In this document: positions 26,885 to 38,217 of the stretch, piece after piece
Layout: every line of letters begins with the position of its first letter
How positions within the stretch are numbered: the first letter of the stretch is position 1
Origin: Neelides folsomi
Lineage: Eukaryota; Arthropoda; Collembola; Neelipleona; Neelidae
NCBI GenBank assembly: GCA_034687125.1
Contig: JAQGBZ010000397.1
Span: 1 to 54,691, forward strand
DNA: 54,691 bases
Direction: 5' to 3'
The notes under the pieces: generated by a model
Told to the model about the DNA's origin: nothing
The model's input: the letters and a program-made list of their open reading frames with translations, nothing else
The model's database searches: none
Made by a program: the position numbers and the translations under genes

Positions 26885-28745
26885 TCATTTTGGTATGATA
26901 TAATTCAAATCTCTTTTTATTTGCGTCTTTGGAACAATTTCACGATGATAAATTTTCATCATTCTATTCAACATTGAATTGAAATCAAAATAATGATGAG
27001 CTCTTTCTTCAAGGCTAATTTCCATGTTTTGCCAAACATCAGTTAATTCCCAAGTTTCTTTATGAATTCCTGGACCTTGAATTGTCATGTCCAAAAGCTC
27101 CCCACCATCTTGACCTTCCTGGGAGCATTTTTGGGAATTTTTTGAAATTCCTGCGTTCCAAATTTCCAGTTCAGGTCGATGTCGAATCATCAGAATACTC
27201 ATTTGAGAAACAAAATGAATTGATTTTTTAGAAGAGTTTGACTCGCTGTCAGAAAAATAAACTGTACCAGTTGAAGAAGAAGAATCAAAATCTTCTTCAA
27301 TTCCCAATTGGTTTGTTTCAGAAGCATTATATTTTAATTTTTCCATCTTGGAATTTTTGCGCTTTAATTGATAGCAAAGCTTTTGTTTATCCTCATGACT
27401 TTCGACTTTGTAGATACTGACCATTGAATTGGGCGGTGCTTTCAAAACTGGAGCGCTGACCGAAACTTCAGCATCCATTTTGTTGAGAATCCGGGAACTC
27501 AGACTTTCCAAATTCCCATTTAGGAACTTTTGATCGGTTTGTAAAAGAAGAGTGTTTGAATTTTGTCGATTTCTCTTCTGAAACTTGGTCGATTTCGCTC
27601 GTTGAAAACTTAGGAATTTCCTCAATTAATGGAATTTTTGAGGAATTTTGAAAATTGTTAGGATAAGCTTCGACCATGAGCTCTGAAGGATTGTCAAAAA
27701 ATTCCATATCATATTGAATATCTTCAGTTTTAAGGGAATGGGTTGATTGAGTTGATTCTTTAAGTTCAACATCTTCAATTTCAATTTCAGCAGGATTGTC
27801 TTCAAATTTTCCGATCCGGTAGCCTTTGAGGAAATAGGCCCATTCATGTCTTTTGCATCGAATTCCAGATCTGTCCAAATCACCTTCGAATTGTTCATTC
27901 AAATAGCGTTGGATGAAAACAAGGGCAAAGCCAATAAGCCAAGAATCTTGAGTTCCATCACTATATTTAATTTTAATTTAATAATCATATTTTCTTAAAA
28001 ATGGACATTTTAATAAATATTTTATTAATTAGGTATTCAAATAAAAATTAATAATTAATGCAATAATAATTTTAAATACCTAGAAATTATCCCTCGCATT
28101 CCCTTTTTATTTTTCACACTGATGATGAATCTAATTAATGAGACGGCTGCGGTAAATCTGAAATCTCTTTCAAACACATCGAATTCCCTAGGTAGAATAT
28201 AACTCCTTGGTATTGTGAATTCGCTGATTTCCTTTTCCGCAGCCCATTGGAATTCCCTTTGACATTTGACCAATCCAACAACTGAAGCAAAAGGAACTTC
28301 AAGTAATTTGTCTATGATTTGATTCGGTTTCAAATTGGCCCATTCTATTTGATGTCGTTGAAGTCCTCAGAGCAAATCCGGAACGTAGAAATTTTCAATT
28401 CGGCTCTCCCAATCTTTCAAAGTCTCATCGTGTTTTTTAAAAAAATTTAAGTCTCTAAAAGGTGAATTTGGCAAAACCCATGATGTTCCCATAAATTTTC
28501 TCGGCCCATCCGCGTAATTTGAGAGCGAGACGAAGAGCAGGAAAGCAACCAAAGATGACGAATACTTTGTTGTTTGCGATACCATAATGAAGGGAAATTT
28601 CTTCTGGTTTGAATTTGGTGAAAGCGTCGATTTCTTCAATCGTTTTGTATTTATTGAACTTCTCAATTAACTCTGTTCCCCATTTCTTTCTCAATTTCGG
28701 TTTCCGCTTTTCATTTTTTTCAACTTGAACTTGTTTGATATCCAT
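26885..28745 (-). pseudogene. TTLL3/TTLL8-like tubulin glycylase, broken and lacking the catalytic part
   Basis: Reading leftwards from 28745: a basic N-terminus, then VFVIFGCFPALRLALKLRGW, which matches the conserved start of TTLL3/8 proteins. The frame then breaks near 28490; the next frame holds EFQWAAEKEISEFTIPRSY and ERDFRFTAAVSLI (28333-28083), again in TTLL3 order. A splice (AATTTCTAG/gtattt near 28080; acceptor near 27963) leads to FALVFIQRYLNEQF and HEWAYFLKGYRIG, followed by an acidic Ser/Glu-rich stretch. Another frame change is needed between 27625 and 27468 to reach the remaining frame ending at 26885. The ATP-grasp ligase domain of the family is not seen downstream. Known members add glycine to axonemal tubulin; this copy probably cannot. 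Confidence 0.65.
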
Positions 28746-29172
28746 CTTATACCAATGTATATACCATAATATTTAGGTAGCAATAAATGGTATCAGAATA
28801 AATTTTATTAATATTAATTATTTTGTTTTACATTATTAATATGATAATAAATCATTTTAAATTTAGTTCTAATAAATCTTATTTTATTTCATTCAATTTA
28901 CTTATAATGGTTTTCCTTGCCAACTTAAAATAAGTCATTTATTCAATTTGCAATAATGTTACTCTAATTAAACTTATTGTGCAAGTTATGAGCCATATGC
29001 TTTATAATTTTAAAACTTTTTTCCTAAAATATAAATTTAGGAATTTAGATAAGTTTTAAAATTACAATATTACCGATTTATTTTAAAAAGGTTTTATTCA
29101 AATTTTATTTTTAAACATACTATTATTAGATAATTAAATCAAATTGATAATTAACAATTGATAAAAATTCAT
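28746..29172. other. Intergenic, AT-rich
   Basis: No gene or repeat recognised between the TTLL-like pseudogene and the ionotropic receptor. Confidence 0.5.
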
Positions 29173-31186
29173 TTAGTCAATATATAAACCGTCTATTTTA
29201 TTATTTAAGATAATTTTATGGATTTTAATTTCACAAATTAAAAGCAAAAGAGAAATAAATGTTAGTATGAATAAAAATATAAAACCTGATGACAATTCCT
29301 TTAATTCAATTAGCATTGGAGTTTTAGTTTTAGTTTTACATATTTCGTTAGCTGTAGGTAAATATCGTGTTCTGATCAAATTTAATATTCCGTTTTCATC
29401 CATCTTAAGGAAACTGTAAGTGAAACTCAAATAAATAATATTTTAAACAAGTTGGTAATTATTGTCAGTTTAATGAAATCATTGACTATCAATTTAACTT
29501 ACCCTTCGTTAATTTTTCTTAATATTGTTCTTGTTACATTTTTCCTTACATACATCACCAATGGAAATTTAAGATTTTCAATTGGAAAAATCGACCAAGT
29601 GCAAGAGGTTTTCATTTCTAAAATGTTCGATTCCAATATTTCGTAAACACCAGCATCTTCATAAGTTATAAATGCTTGAGGTCTTTCAAACGTTTGTTCA
29701 ATTGAAGTTTTTATACTTTTATTCGAAAACTTATCATTGGTTTTGTCAATAATATTTAATGCTTTTTGTGCATATATTGAATAGTTTTTCATTTTCTGTA
29801 TTATGGGATAATAATTGATATACCATCCGTTCAATACCTAAGTACTCTATATAAGCACAAGAACACATAATAGGGAATAATGAAATTAAATCATATGGAA
29901 ATCCATAGAAATTTTATATGGATATGCACTATGCTATGGGCTCTTATATACTGAACGGATGGTATGATAATAATCTGATATTTTTCATTGACTAAATTGT
30001 CTATAAAATTGTTTCATACAAATAATAAATTACTTCGAATACAGTTTCTCTGATAGATGTTATATTGTTATAGCCTGGATCAGCTTGAATATCGTATTTG
30101 GAATTGACAAGATCAGCTAATGAATTAATAACTGTTTTTTGAACCGACAACTTGGAAACTATTGATGCTGAGTAAACGGCGTGAGTTATATAAAAACAAA
30201 TGGAAATTAACCAAATAGAATATTGAAGTATTAAATGACCTTTTAAGTGATCCCCTGATTATTAAAAAAATTAAAATTATTATTTTAATTTTCATCTAAA
30301 ATTATTGTCAGGTCAGTAATTTAAATAATCATTTTATAGATATTTCAATTCCTTGCGAATTTTACCCTTTTGGACCGCAAATGAGAAAATTGTAAATGAA
30401 ATGTCGTATAACGAAAATTTTGAATTTTTTAAAATATTTTTAAGTATTTTTAGCATTAAAACAATAAGAAATAAAGTTATGAATTGAACGCTGAAAATAT
30501 AGCCCAAGAAAAGCGGAGTTAATGAAATAAATAAATCTCTATTACCATTTTCAAACTTGTGATTTAAAAATGCATAAATTCTGAAAATAATTTTTCATTG
30601 TTTAATGACAATTTTAACTCAATTAATTGAGTTAATTACTATATATTTCCTTGGATTTAACATTAAAATTAAAATTGATATTTTCTTACTTTGAAAAACC
30701 TATAATATATGTTGCATTTACATAATCTATTTGATCTGAATTCAAAGTATAAGACCCTACATAGAGATCAATTTGATGCGTGAAAGCAGTTGAAAACTCA
30801 TCGTCATTTACTTCTTGCACAAATTCATAGCTAATTAAAATTACTCAACAATTAGAAAATGTTTTGTAAAATTCATTTTGTAAATTATACTTAAATAAAT
30901 TACAAGGAAAAACAATAACCTGAAATTAAATTGTTTCAAGAGCTCTAAAAAGATATTTGCTGAATATCCACTGATAAATTCACAATTTGAATCATTATTT
31001 TGGGTTTCGTTGTTAAAATTATATGAACAACTAACATTAACATCATTTATGTAAGAATCGTCATACTAGAAAAAAGTAAATTCATACTTCGATATATTTG
31101 AAACTGTAATTACTTTATTACTATTTAAATTTAATGATTGGTTAAAAAATTCATACATTTGTTGTAATTCTTAAAATATTTTCCAT
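29173..31186 (-). CDS. Ionotropic receptor (IR), divergent; N-terminus uncertain
   Basis: Exons leftwards: possibly 31186-31157 (ATG and ten codons), then 31065-30920, 30830-30690, 30580-30366, 30254-30034, 29795-29503 and 29413-29173; phases agree from 31065 on. The first large exons form the S1 ligand-binding lobe (GYSANIFLELLKQFNFSYEF; IDLYVGSYTLNSDQIDYV). Then come a first membrane helix (TPLFLGYIFSVQFITLFLIV), a pore-loop segment (FTIFSFAVQKG), a second helix (YSIWLISICFYITHAVYSA), the S2 lobe, and a last helix near the C-terminus (SSGFIFLFILTFISLLLLI). This is the order of ionotropic glutamate-type receptors. About 418 residues without the tentative start, shorter than most IRs, so upstream exons may be missed. 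Likely a chemosensory cation channel; ligand unknown. Confidence 0.82.
29820..29965. mobile_element. 146-bp MITE in the fourth intron of the IR gene
   Basis: Ends 29820-29833 and 29952-29965 are exact inverted repeats (ATACCATCCGTTCA). The interior shares TATGGAAATCCATAGAAATT and nearby GGGAATAATGAAA with the element at 2.55 kb. Its edge is 24 bp from the acceptor of the next IR exon (29795). Confidence 0.8.
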
Positions 31187-32779
31187 GATATTTCTAAAAC
31201 TTTATTTAAAAATGTTTAACTAGATCAGTATTAAAGCCATCTAAAAATCGATTAAGAGAAAAATAACTACCTAGACAAAATATATATTTCTATCGTTTTT
31301 GATGATTTTAAATAGTATAGATTCTCAAAAATTTAATATAAATATCTAAAGGATAAGTATTTTAATAATTTTAAATACTATATACATAGTACATTAAGTT
31401 ATCAAGTAAGTGTAAGAATAACTTATTCCTCTAATATTATACATTAGTTAAGTAAATAAATTACTGGAAAATTTTATTTATTTATTCAGCACTTATTTAA
31501 ACTTAAGTTGACTTTTCTTAACAAATGTTTAATCAATGCATGGATAAGTTAAAACTATATAAACTATATAATTTACATATCGTATGCTACTATACTATAA
31601 TAAGAGTTTTGTAGTGAAATAGTGAAATTAATGGTCTAACTACTTACATTTAGATAATAAACAATAAATTCTCTCAATATGTTTATTTGGTTGTCGGGTT
31701 TTGTTCGAGATTTAATGACATTGAGTTGTCTAAATAAATTATTTAGGTATATCTACATTGTTGTATAATTTGTTACCTTATTCTTTTATTTCAAGCAGTA
31801 CCTGTATTTGTATATTTATGATACTAGAAGACATTTATTTTATTGAATTACTCGTGTTTCTATTGATCTATGTATAAGCATGTCCATCTGAGGCAATAAA
31901 TTAATTATATAACAAAATTTAGAAAATAAATTTCAACCAATTATTAATCATTCAATTAACATATATATAATTAATAATTTTAAACATCTATAGATAATCA
32001 TTTTCATTTTTTTCATTCTAAACGTTCTGGATAAAACGAATACAATAATATCAAATTGCATTGTAAATTGCAATTTCAAAATTTATAGACACATTATTTG
32101 GTATGATCTGAAATTTTGTTTAGCTAACATTATTAGCACATTGTCCTATTTTTAATAAATTATCTATGTACGTATGTATCATGTTAGTATGTATGATATG
32201 TATTGTATTAATCGATGATCTGTGACTATGATCTTATTAATAATAATTGCCTATTTTACTAATCTTGTTTACTATACTCATTTTAAAGAAATGTGCTTTA
32301 ATCTTAATTTTCATCAACCATTACTTTTATGTACTTAAAGTTAGTCCTATTTAAAACAAATACATTACATATAATTATATTACATATTACAATATTACAT
32401 TGTATTTAGATAATTGTAGACCTTACTATAGAGTATTAGATAACTAGGTATTCATTGATATTTGAAATTTTCCAAAATATTCAATCAAGAATTAATTTTA
32501 ATTTAAATTCAATGAATCGCTCTATTTGTTAACAGTTTTAGTAGTGAATTATCAAAATTGTCAATCATATCATTCGGTTATTTCTTATTGATTTTGGGTT
32601 TAAATTCTTTTATTCATATTATTTATTTAAGAAATCAATCAATTATTTTCAAATGATTGAAATTTCAAATGGCACTGTCGTCAATCACACAGTTAATTCA
32701 AAGCCACGTTGTTATAAAATCATTAGAAAAAATCTTGAGAGTTAATATATAAAAATTAATATATTATTTAATTTCCTAA
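31187..32779. other. Intergenic, 1.6 kb, very AT-rich
   Basis: Between two divergently transcribed receptor genes, so it should contain both promoters. Unseen N-terminal IR exons may lie here. I found no open frame or repeat that I can support. Confidence 0.45.
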
Positions 32780-34003
32780 ATGTATTCTGAATATGTAAGA
32801 TATATGTTAATCATAATGATTACCCTTGCGTCACTTTTATATCCCATAAAATGGGATTTTAAAAAGAACACCATCATTTATAAGAAAAACATAGTTAATT
32901 TCTTTTCTTTTACTTTTGCTTCGCTTTTTTATCCAACTATATTTATCCTTGCATTCATTTCATTTGTAACTGACATGAAATTTAATTATTCGTCTCTTGA
33001 TAAAATTTATGTGTTCATTTATTCGACCTACATTGTTGGTTCTGGTATAGTTGCATATATTGCAGTTGAAACATTTTTAAACATAGAGAAATATGTGGAC
33101 ATTGCCAATAAAACTATTTCGTTTGATTTTGCAATACAAAGTAATAATTTTATTAATGCTACCTTACTTATTACAATCTCATTGATATCGTAATAACTTT
33201 AAATTATACATTAATTATAATTAAATATTTTAGGAACATTCTTCTCAAAAAATGAATTAAACACAATGAAATTCAACGGAATAAAATTAATTTTCCTGGG
33301 ATTTTTGGCAGGATTTGTTTTAATCGTTACATGTGGTTTTCTAGCATTTCTATTTTATTCAAGTGAAATGGATCCAGCTAATCGATATATTTATCGCCAT
33401 ATTGAAAAAATATTTATGCCAAAAATTGAATACAAAATGTTAGCCACCCTTTTCCTTTTTGTTTTTAACTGCGGAGAAATGATTCATATAATTGCAGCCA
33501 TAATTACAGTATTGGCTTATTTTATTCATCTTAAAACAATGTTACATCATATTGCGTATGAACCACAACGGTTTGTAAATGAAATTACTTTATGTCGAAT
33601 TTACCGCATTGAGCAAATTTTGTTTGGGCGAGTCCTCGAGATTTTATCCCAGTATACTTTTGTCCTTTTTGGATTCATGTCCTTTCAAATTGGTGTGAAT
33701 TATGGGACCATCAAATTTTATGGTGTTGAAAAATTTCCTGGTTATTTGGCTTGGCCAACACTTTCAATTTTCATGTTCGTCGTTGAAATTTGGATGGCCA
33801 GGTTTATAATTTGGACTTATTATATGAACCTTAAAATTCAAAACAGCGGATTTAAAGGAGAATTTGGTAAAAGATTTTTAAAATCTGCTCCGAAATTTCA
33901 ATTTAGAATTGGAGCATTTGTGAAATCAAGTAGAATGACTCTACCTTTAATTGTAAAATTAGTAATGGAACATACCATCTCACTTATTTTAGGAACATTT
34001 TAA
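32780..34003 (+). CDS. Divergent seven-helix receptor-like protein, possibly frame-broken
   Basis: Exon 1, 32780-33189, encodes an N-terminus and three or more hydrophobic helices; exon 2, 33234-34003, continues with four or more helices and ends in an amphipathic segment before SLILGTF. Together about 380 residues, the size and layout of insect gustatory/odorant-type receptors or the large uncharacterised seven-helix families of springtails. The splice sites (ATATC/gtaata and attttag/G) look good, but the phases clash: exon 1 leaves two bases while the long frame of exon 2 needs one. As spliced, translation would stop after about seven codons. A one-base change in the A6 run at 33247-33252 would explain this: either pseudogene or sequencing error. 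No strong homology motif. Confidence 0.55.
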
Positions 34004-34647
34004 ATATTTGAGATCATTAAATTGTATGTAATAAATTCATTTAAGCTAATATTAAATACAAAATAAAAATGTAACATTTTAACTTTCTAACATAGCGTTA
34101 TCGATCCTTTGTATTAATTTAAAAAGTAATCGATCAATAAAAATAAGTGAGTGGATTGGATCCCGTCAACTCCGAAAACATTATTTTCAAAAAGATATAT
34201 TTCAAAATTATTCAATTTCAAAAGTATTCTCGATCATAATAATGATAATAAAATAACAATGAAGATGTACATAAAATGAATAAGATATCAACACAATAAG
34301 CAAATTTAGAGTTTGGGCCTTGGGTAATTATGGTGGGTATGCATTTGATATTATTTATCTGTGTTGCATTCATAAATAAAATGATTGATTGATTTTTAAT
34401 TTTCATACAGATATCAGATAGTTAATCATAGTTATCAAAACGTTATAATTCTTATAATAAATTTATGTTATATATGTGTGTTAGTAAAATTAAAATCAAG
34501 AGATTAATCCTTTTGATAAACGAACCATAATTGAAAAATTATCAAATATCATCATTGCTGAATCATATTAACAATATAGTATTTCAAAAGCATTAGAGAT
34601 TTTTAGAAATATTTTTATTGATATTTTTTAAAGCCTATTTAATAATT
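34004..34647. other. Intergenic
   Basis: AT-rich; a 62-codon leftward frame at 34218-34406 has no supporting features. Presumed promoter of the serine hydrolase lies at the right end. Confidence 0.45.
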
Positions 34648-37293
34648 ATGAAAAATAGCGCAATCAAATTGATCATTCTTTTTGGAATTATTTTCAATGT
34701 TTGTGCCTTTGACCAAGAAACGATCGATCATTTAGATTTTCTTGCTGACCAATTCCGAATCCCAAATCAATCCCCTGGGTTGGCATTGGCAATTGTTCAA
34801 AATGGTGAAAGTTACAAGAGCTATAGCAAGGGATTTGGAGTGCGAGATCGAGAGCGAGTTTTGCCTGCTGACGAAAATACTCTTTACGCGATTGCCTCCG
34901 TAACTAAAGGATTCACAAGCATCATTGCAGCAAAAGTTGTAAGTGAGAAATTTCCAACACTTGGAGAAGCCGCTCTTGACACTCCGATAATCCATTTGGT
35001 GCCGCAAGTCAATTTCACTTTCTCTGATAAGTTCGTCAAATCACATTTGATCTAATTAAGCAATCTAATTAATCTAACCATTTACCTATAATTTTTTAAT
35101 AAATATAAAGTAAGTGTAGTATAATTAGTTAATTAGGTTTTTTGTTTTTTAAAGAAACCGCCATGAGAGCATGACGTTGAGAGATATGTTATCTCACAAA
35201 TCTTGCTTGGATTATCCCGACTTTATGTTGTTTATGGGAACTTATGAAGATTCTTATGATTACATTTAGTACCGTACCTTATTAAAATTAATTTTACAAA
35301 TTGTAACAAATAAATCAAATTTGTCAATTTTTTTAAGAAAAGACCAAAATTTTTAGTCGATCAAGATATGCACAGGAAATATGTCCATTTCGATCTGGAT
35401 ATACTTACAATAATATGATTTATGATTTGGCTGGACAAGTTATAGGAATGATTGCTGGAAAGCCTTTTAAGGATCTTGTAATTTTCGATTCACAAATTGA
35501 TAACTTGATAATAATAGCACTTTATTGGCAATGCAATAACTACTTATTGGCGTAAAATAATTCTTGATTTTAACAGGCGAAGGAATTTTTTAATGAACTT
35601 GGAATGACAAGAAGTACTTTTATAACAAAAGATTGGAACAAAGAACCAAACATTGCGCAAGCTTATTACTGGACTGTGACAGATCCGGAAAATCCTATCA
35701 AATTGCTTGATTCAAAAAGCTTAGAGTACTTTTATTTATTTTTTAATCGTGCTTTTAATTCTAGTATTACTCTAATATTGTAATATATATATCTATATTT
35801 ACCTGTATACCTTACTTATATATACATACGTATTTTATTAATATGTATGTATATTTAGTAAAATAACATGTTAGCCATCAACAGTCGTTAATTCCTATAA
35901 TTTAAATATTAAATTTTAGTCGTTTCTCACTTATCGAAGGCACTGGTGGAATTTTGAGTTGTGCAGCAGATATGGAGAAATATGTCAGCTTTCATCTCTT
36001 GAAAGGAAAAGTTGGGGATAAAGTTGTTTTGCCCGAGGTAAAAAATATACAAAAGCTGTACACATACCGTAAACCTGAGCATAATGCTTTACGTAACGTT
36101 TCATCACAGGATGTTTTAAACTGGGTTTACAAACCATCTAACAGAAATGGGAATGAAGATTACGGACTTGGATTTGGAATTGGATCTTATTTCGATGGTG
36201 AGTGTCTTTTGACTCATTTACAAATCATCTTGAATTGTGATTGTAAATAAAAAAAATACAATTGGCAATAGATTATTTTTGTTCCAGATATACCTACCAT
36301 ACAAATTATAGTTTGTTAAATATACTAAAGTTAAATTTGATATATTTTTCTTAAGTTGATCTTTGAATTGTATTATTTAGGAACTCCATTTATTTCCCAT
36401 GGGGGAAGTATTCCCCCGTTTGAAGGATTGTTTTCATTTCTTCCAAGCCACGGAATCGGAATTTATAGTGTCGTCAATGGCCCTGGCCAATTACGTGAAT
36501 CGAATCATGATCATCTCCACATTTCCATTTTTGAATTCCTTATTTCAAGTATGAAATCAATTTTACCTAAACAATTCTGCAATAAATACGATTTGTATTT
36601 ATATCTTAAAAATTTTTAAGGGTGTAAATGCTATAGGCAATACTCTCATAATATGCTTATTATTACCAATAATTTGTTTATAAATTAGGATCAAAAAGTC
36701 CAGCATTGAATATTCAAAAATCTTTACCTGTATTCACTGACGTTGTGAGCCAAAGTGTTAGAGGAAATGGAATAAGACAATTACCAGAAAATTCTCAAAC
36801 TTCCATTAAAAATATTATTAATTTTACCGGCATATTTGGAAATGCTTATTGGGGTAAACTTTCAATTATATTTCAAAATAACGACGAGTGGTGATTTACA
36901 TATGTATAATTCTAAAAAATATTCATTAAATGGCTCTGGTATCCTGGTACATGGTACTATGAAATATAGTTAATTTTAAATACCTAATATTATAATTATC
37001 TACATTTGTATACAGGGAATATTATTATTGGATGGAATGGCGTCGCCTATACTTTCGCTTTTGGAGAATATTCTATAGGATTTTTAGAACAAGCTGAGGA
37101 TCCCGACTTCTCCAACTATTATTGGATCATATGGACTTCTGACATGGGTTATTTGGAAGCTTGGGTTGGGGCTGGGAATGTCCAGCCTTATTATCTTCAT
37201 GTAAAGGACAATGACACAATAAGTCTTCATGATGCTCAAGATTTTAAACGAGACGCAGTGAGAGACACATACCCAGAAATCCCGTGGGAATAA
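34648..37293 (+). CDS. Secreted serine beta-lactamase-fold hydrolase (LACTB/penicillin-binding-protein-like)
   Basis: Eight exons: 34648-35030, 35155-35268, 35357-35477, 35577-35725, 35920-36197, 36381-36548, 36689-36853 and 37016-37293; phases agree and give 551 residues. The first ~20 residues (IKLIILFGIIFNVCA) are a signal peptide. The active-site SxxK is in ASVTKGF (about residue 92), the second-motif tyrosine probably in SGYTYNNMIYDLAGQVIG (YxN), and the third motif is HGGS in place of KTG. This is the beta-lactamase-related family that cleaves peptides or esters rather than antibiotics in animals. The C-terminal 150 residues (GNIIIGWNGVAYTFAFGEYS and onward) resemble the lipocalin-like beta domain attached in such proteins. 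Substrate unknown. Confidence 0.9.
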
Positions 37294-37317
37294 CTTTAAC
37301 CAATTACTTTTTAGTCA

Positions 37318-37323
37318 AATAAA
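37318..37323 (+). terminator. Polyadenylation signal of the serine hydrolase gene
   Basis: AATAAA 25 bp after the stop codon, with no nearer candidate. Confidence 0.5.
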
Positions 37324-38217
37324 AATGTTTTGGGGTTATAATTTCTATTAAAAGATATTAAACATTAATAAAAAAATTTAAATGTAAAAACCATATTATT
37401 TTTAAACCAATTGCTTAAATAAAGGCAAATATGTGTGTATGATTGTTAAATCCAATTTAATAAAATATCAATTTCAATTTCATCAATTTTCTTACATTTC
37501 GGAAAATGTAATTACCTAATTACAAAAATATTAGACTATTACAGTTACTTATCTAATCAATGTATTATCATTTTAAAATGTTTCATTGGATAAGTGATAA
37601 TTGTAATTTTAATTCGTAGAACACTTATAACTTGAACTCTAAAATATTGAAGGGTAAAAAGATTGAAACCCATCCAATATAAACCCATAAACCTATAAAC
37701 CTACCTACCTATTATTAAGAATGGAAATGGAACTCAAATGATGCATAGTGGGAACGTTTTTAATTCGATAACGAAAATGAAAGTATGCATGTGTAAGTCT
37801 GTAAACAGAATCTATCTTTTACTTATTAATTAAAATTAATATTGTAGTATGATACATAATAATGTAGTAGGCTAGTAGGTTATATTTAAATATATACTAT
37901 ATAGTAAGTGATAGATAAATTAATAATGAATATATTTATTACGCATGCAATTTACATATATCTATCTATATAACATGTATATGTACCAACTTTTTGGAGC
38001 ATAATCTGAAAAGTTAAAGTTAAAACTAATTTATCAAGGTCAGTAAGTCATTACACTTCTGATCGTTAAATATTAATACCAATATCTATGATTTTTGTTC
38101 TATATAAAAAATAAATATATTATACCTAGTAAATATTATTAAAATGTAAATTATACCGTCTGCCAAATATACAAACATTGTAAATTGTTTTTTAAAATTT
38201 TAAAATAAAGTAAGAAA
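37324..38217. other. Intergenic
   Basis: AT-rich spacer between two genes on the same strand; presumed promoter of the MFSD8-like gene near the right end. Nothing else recognised. Confidence 0.5.
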
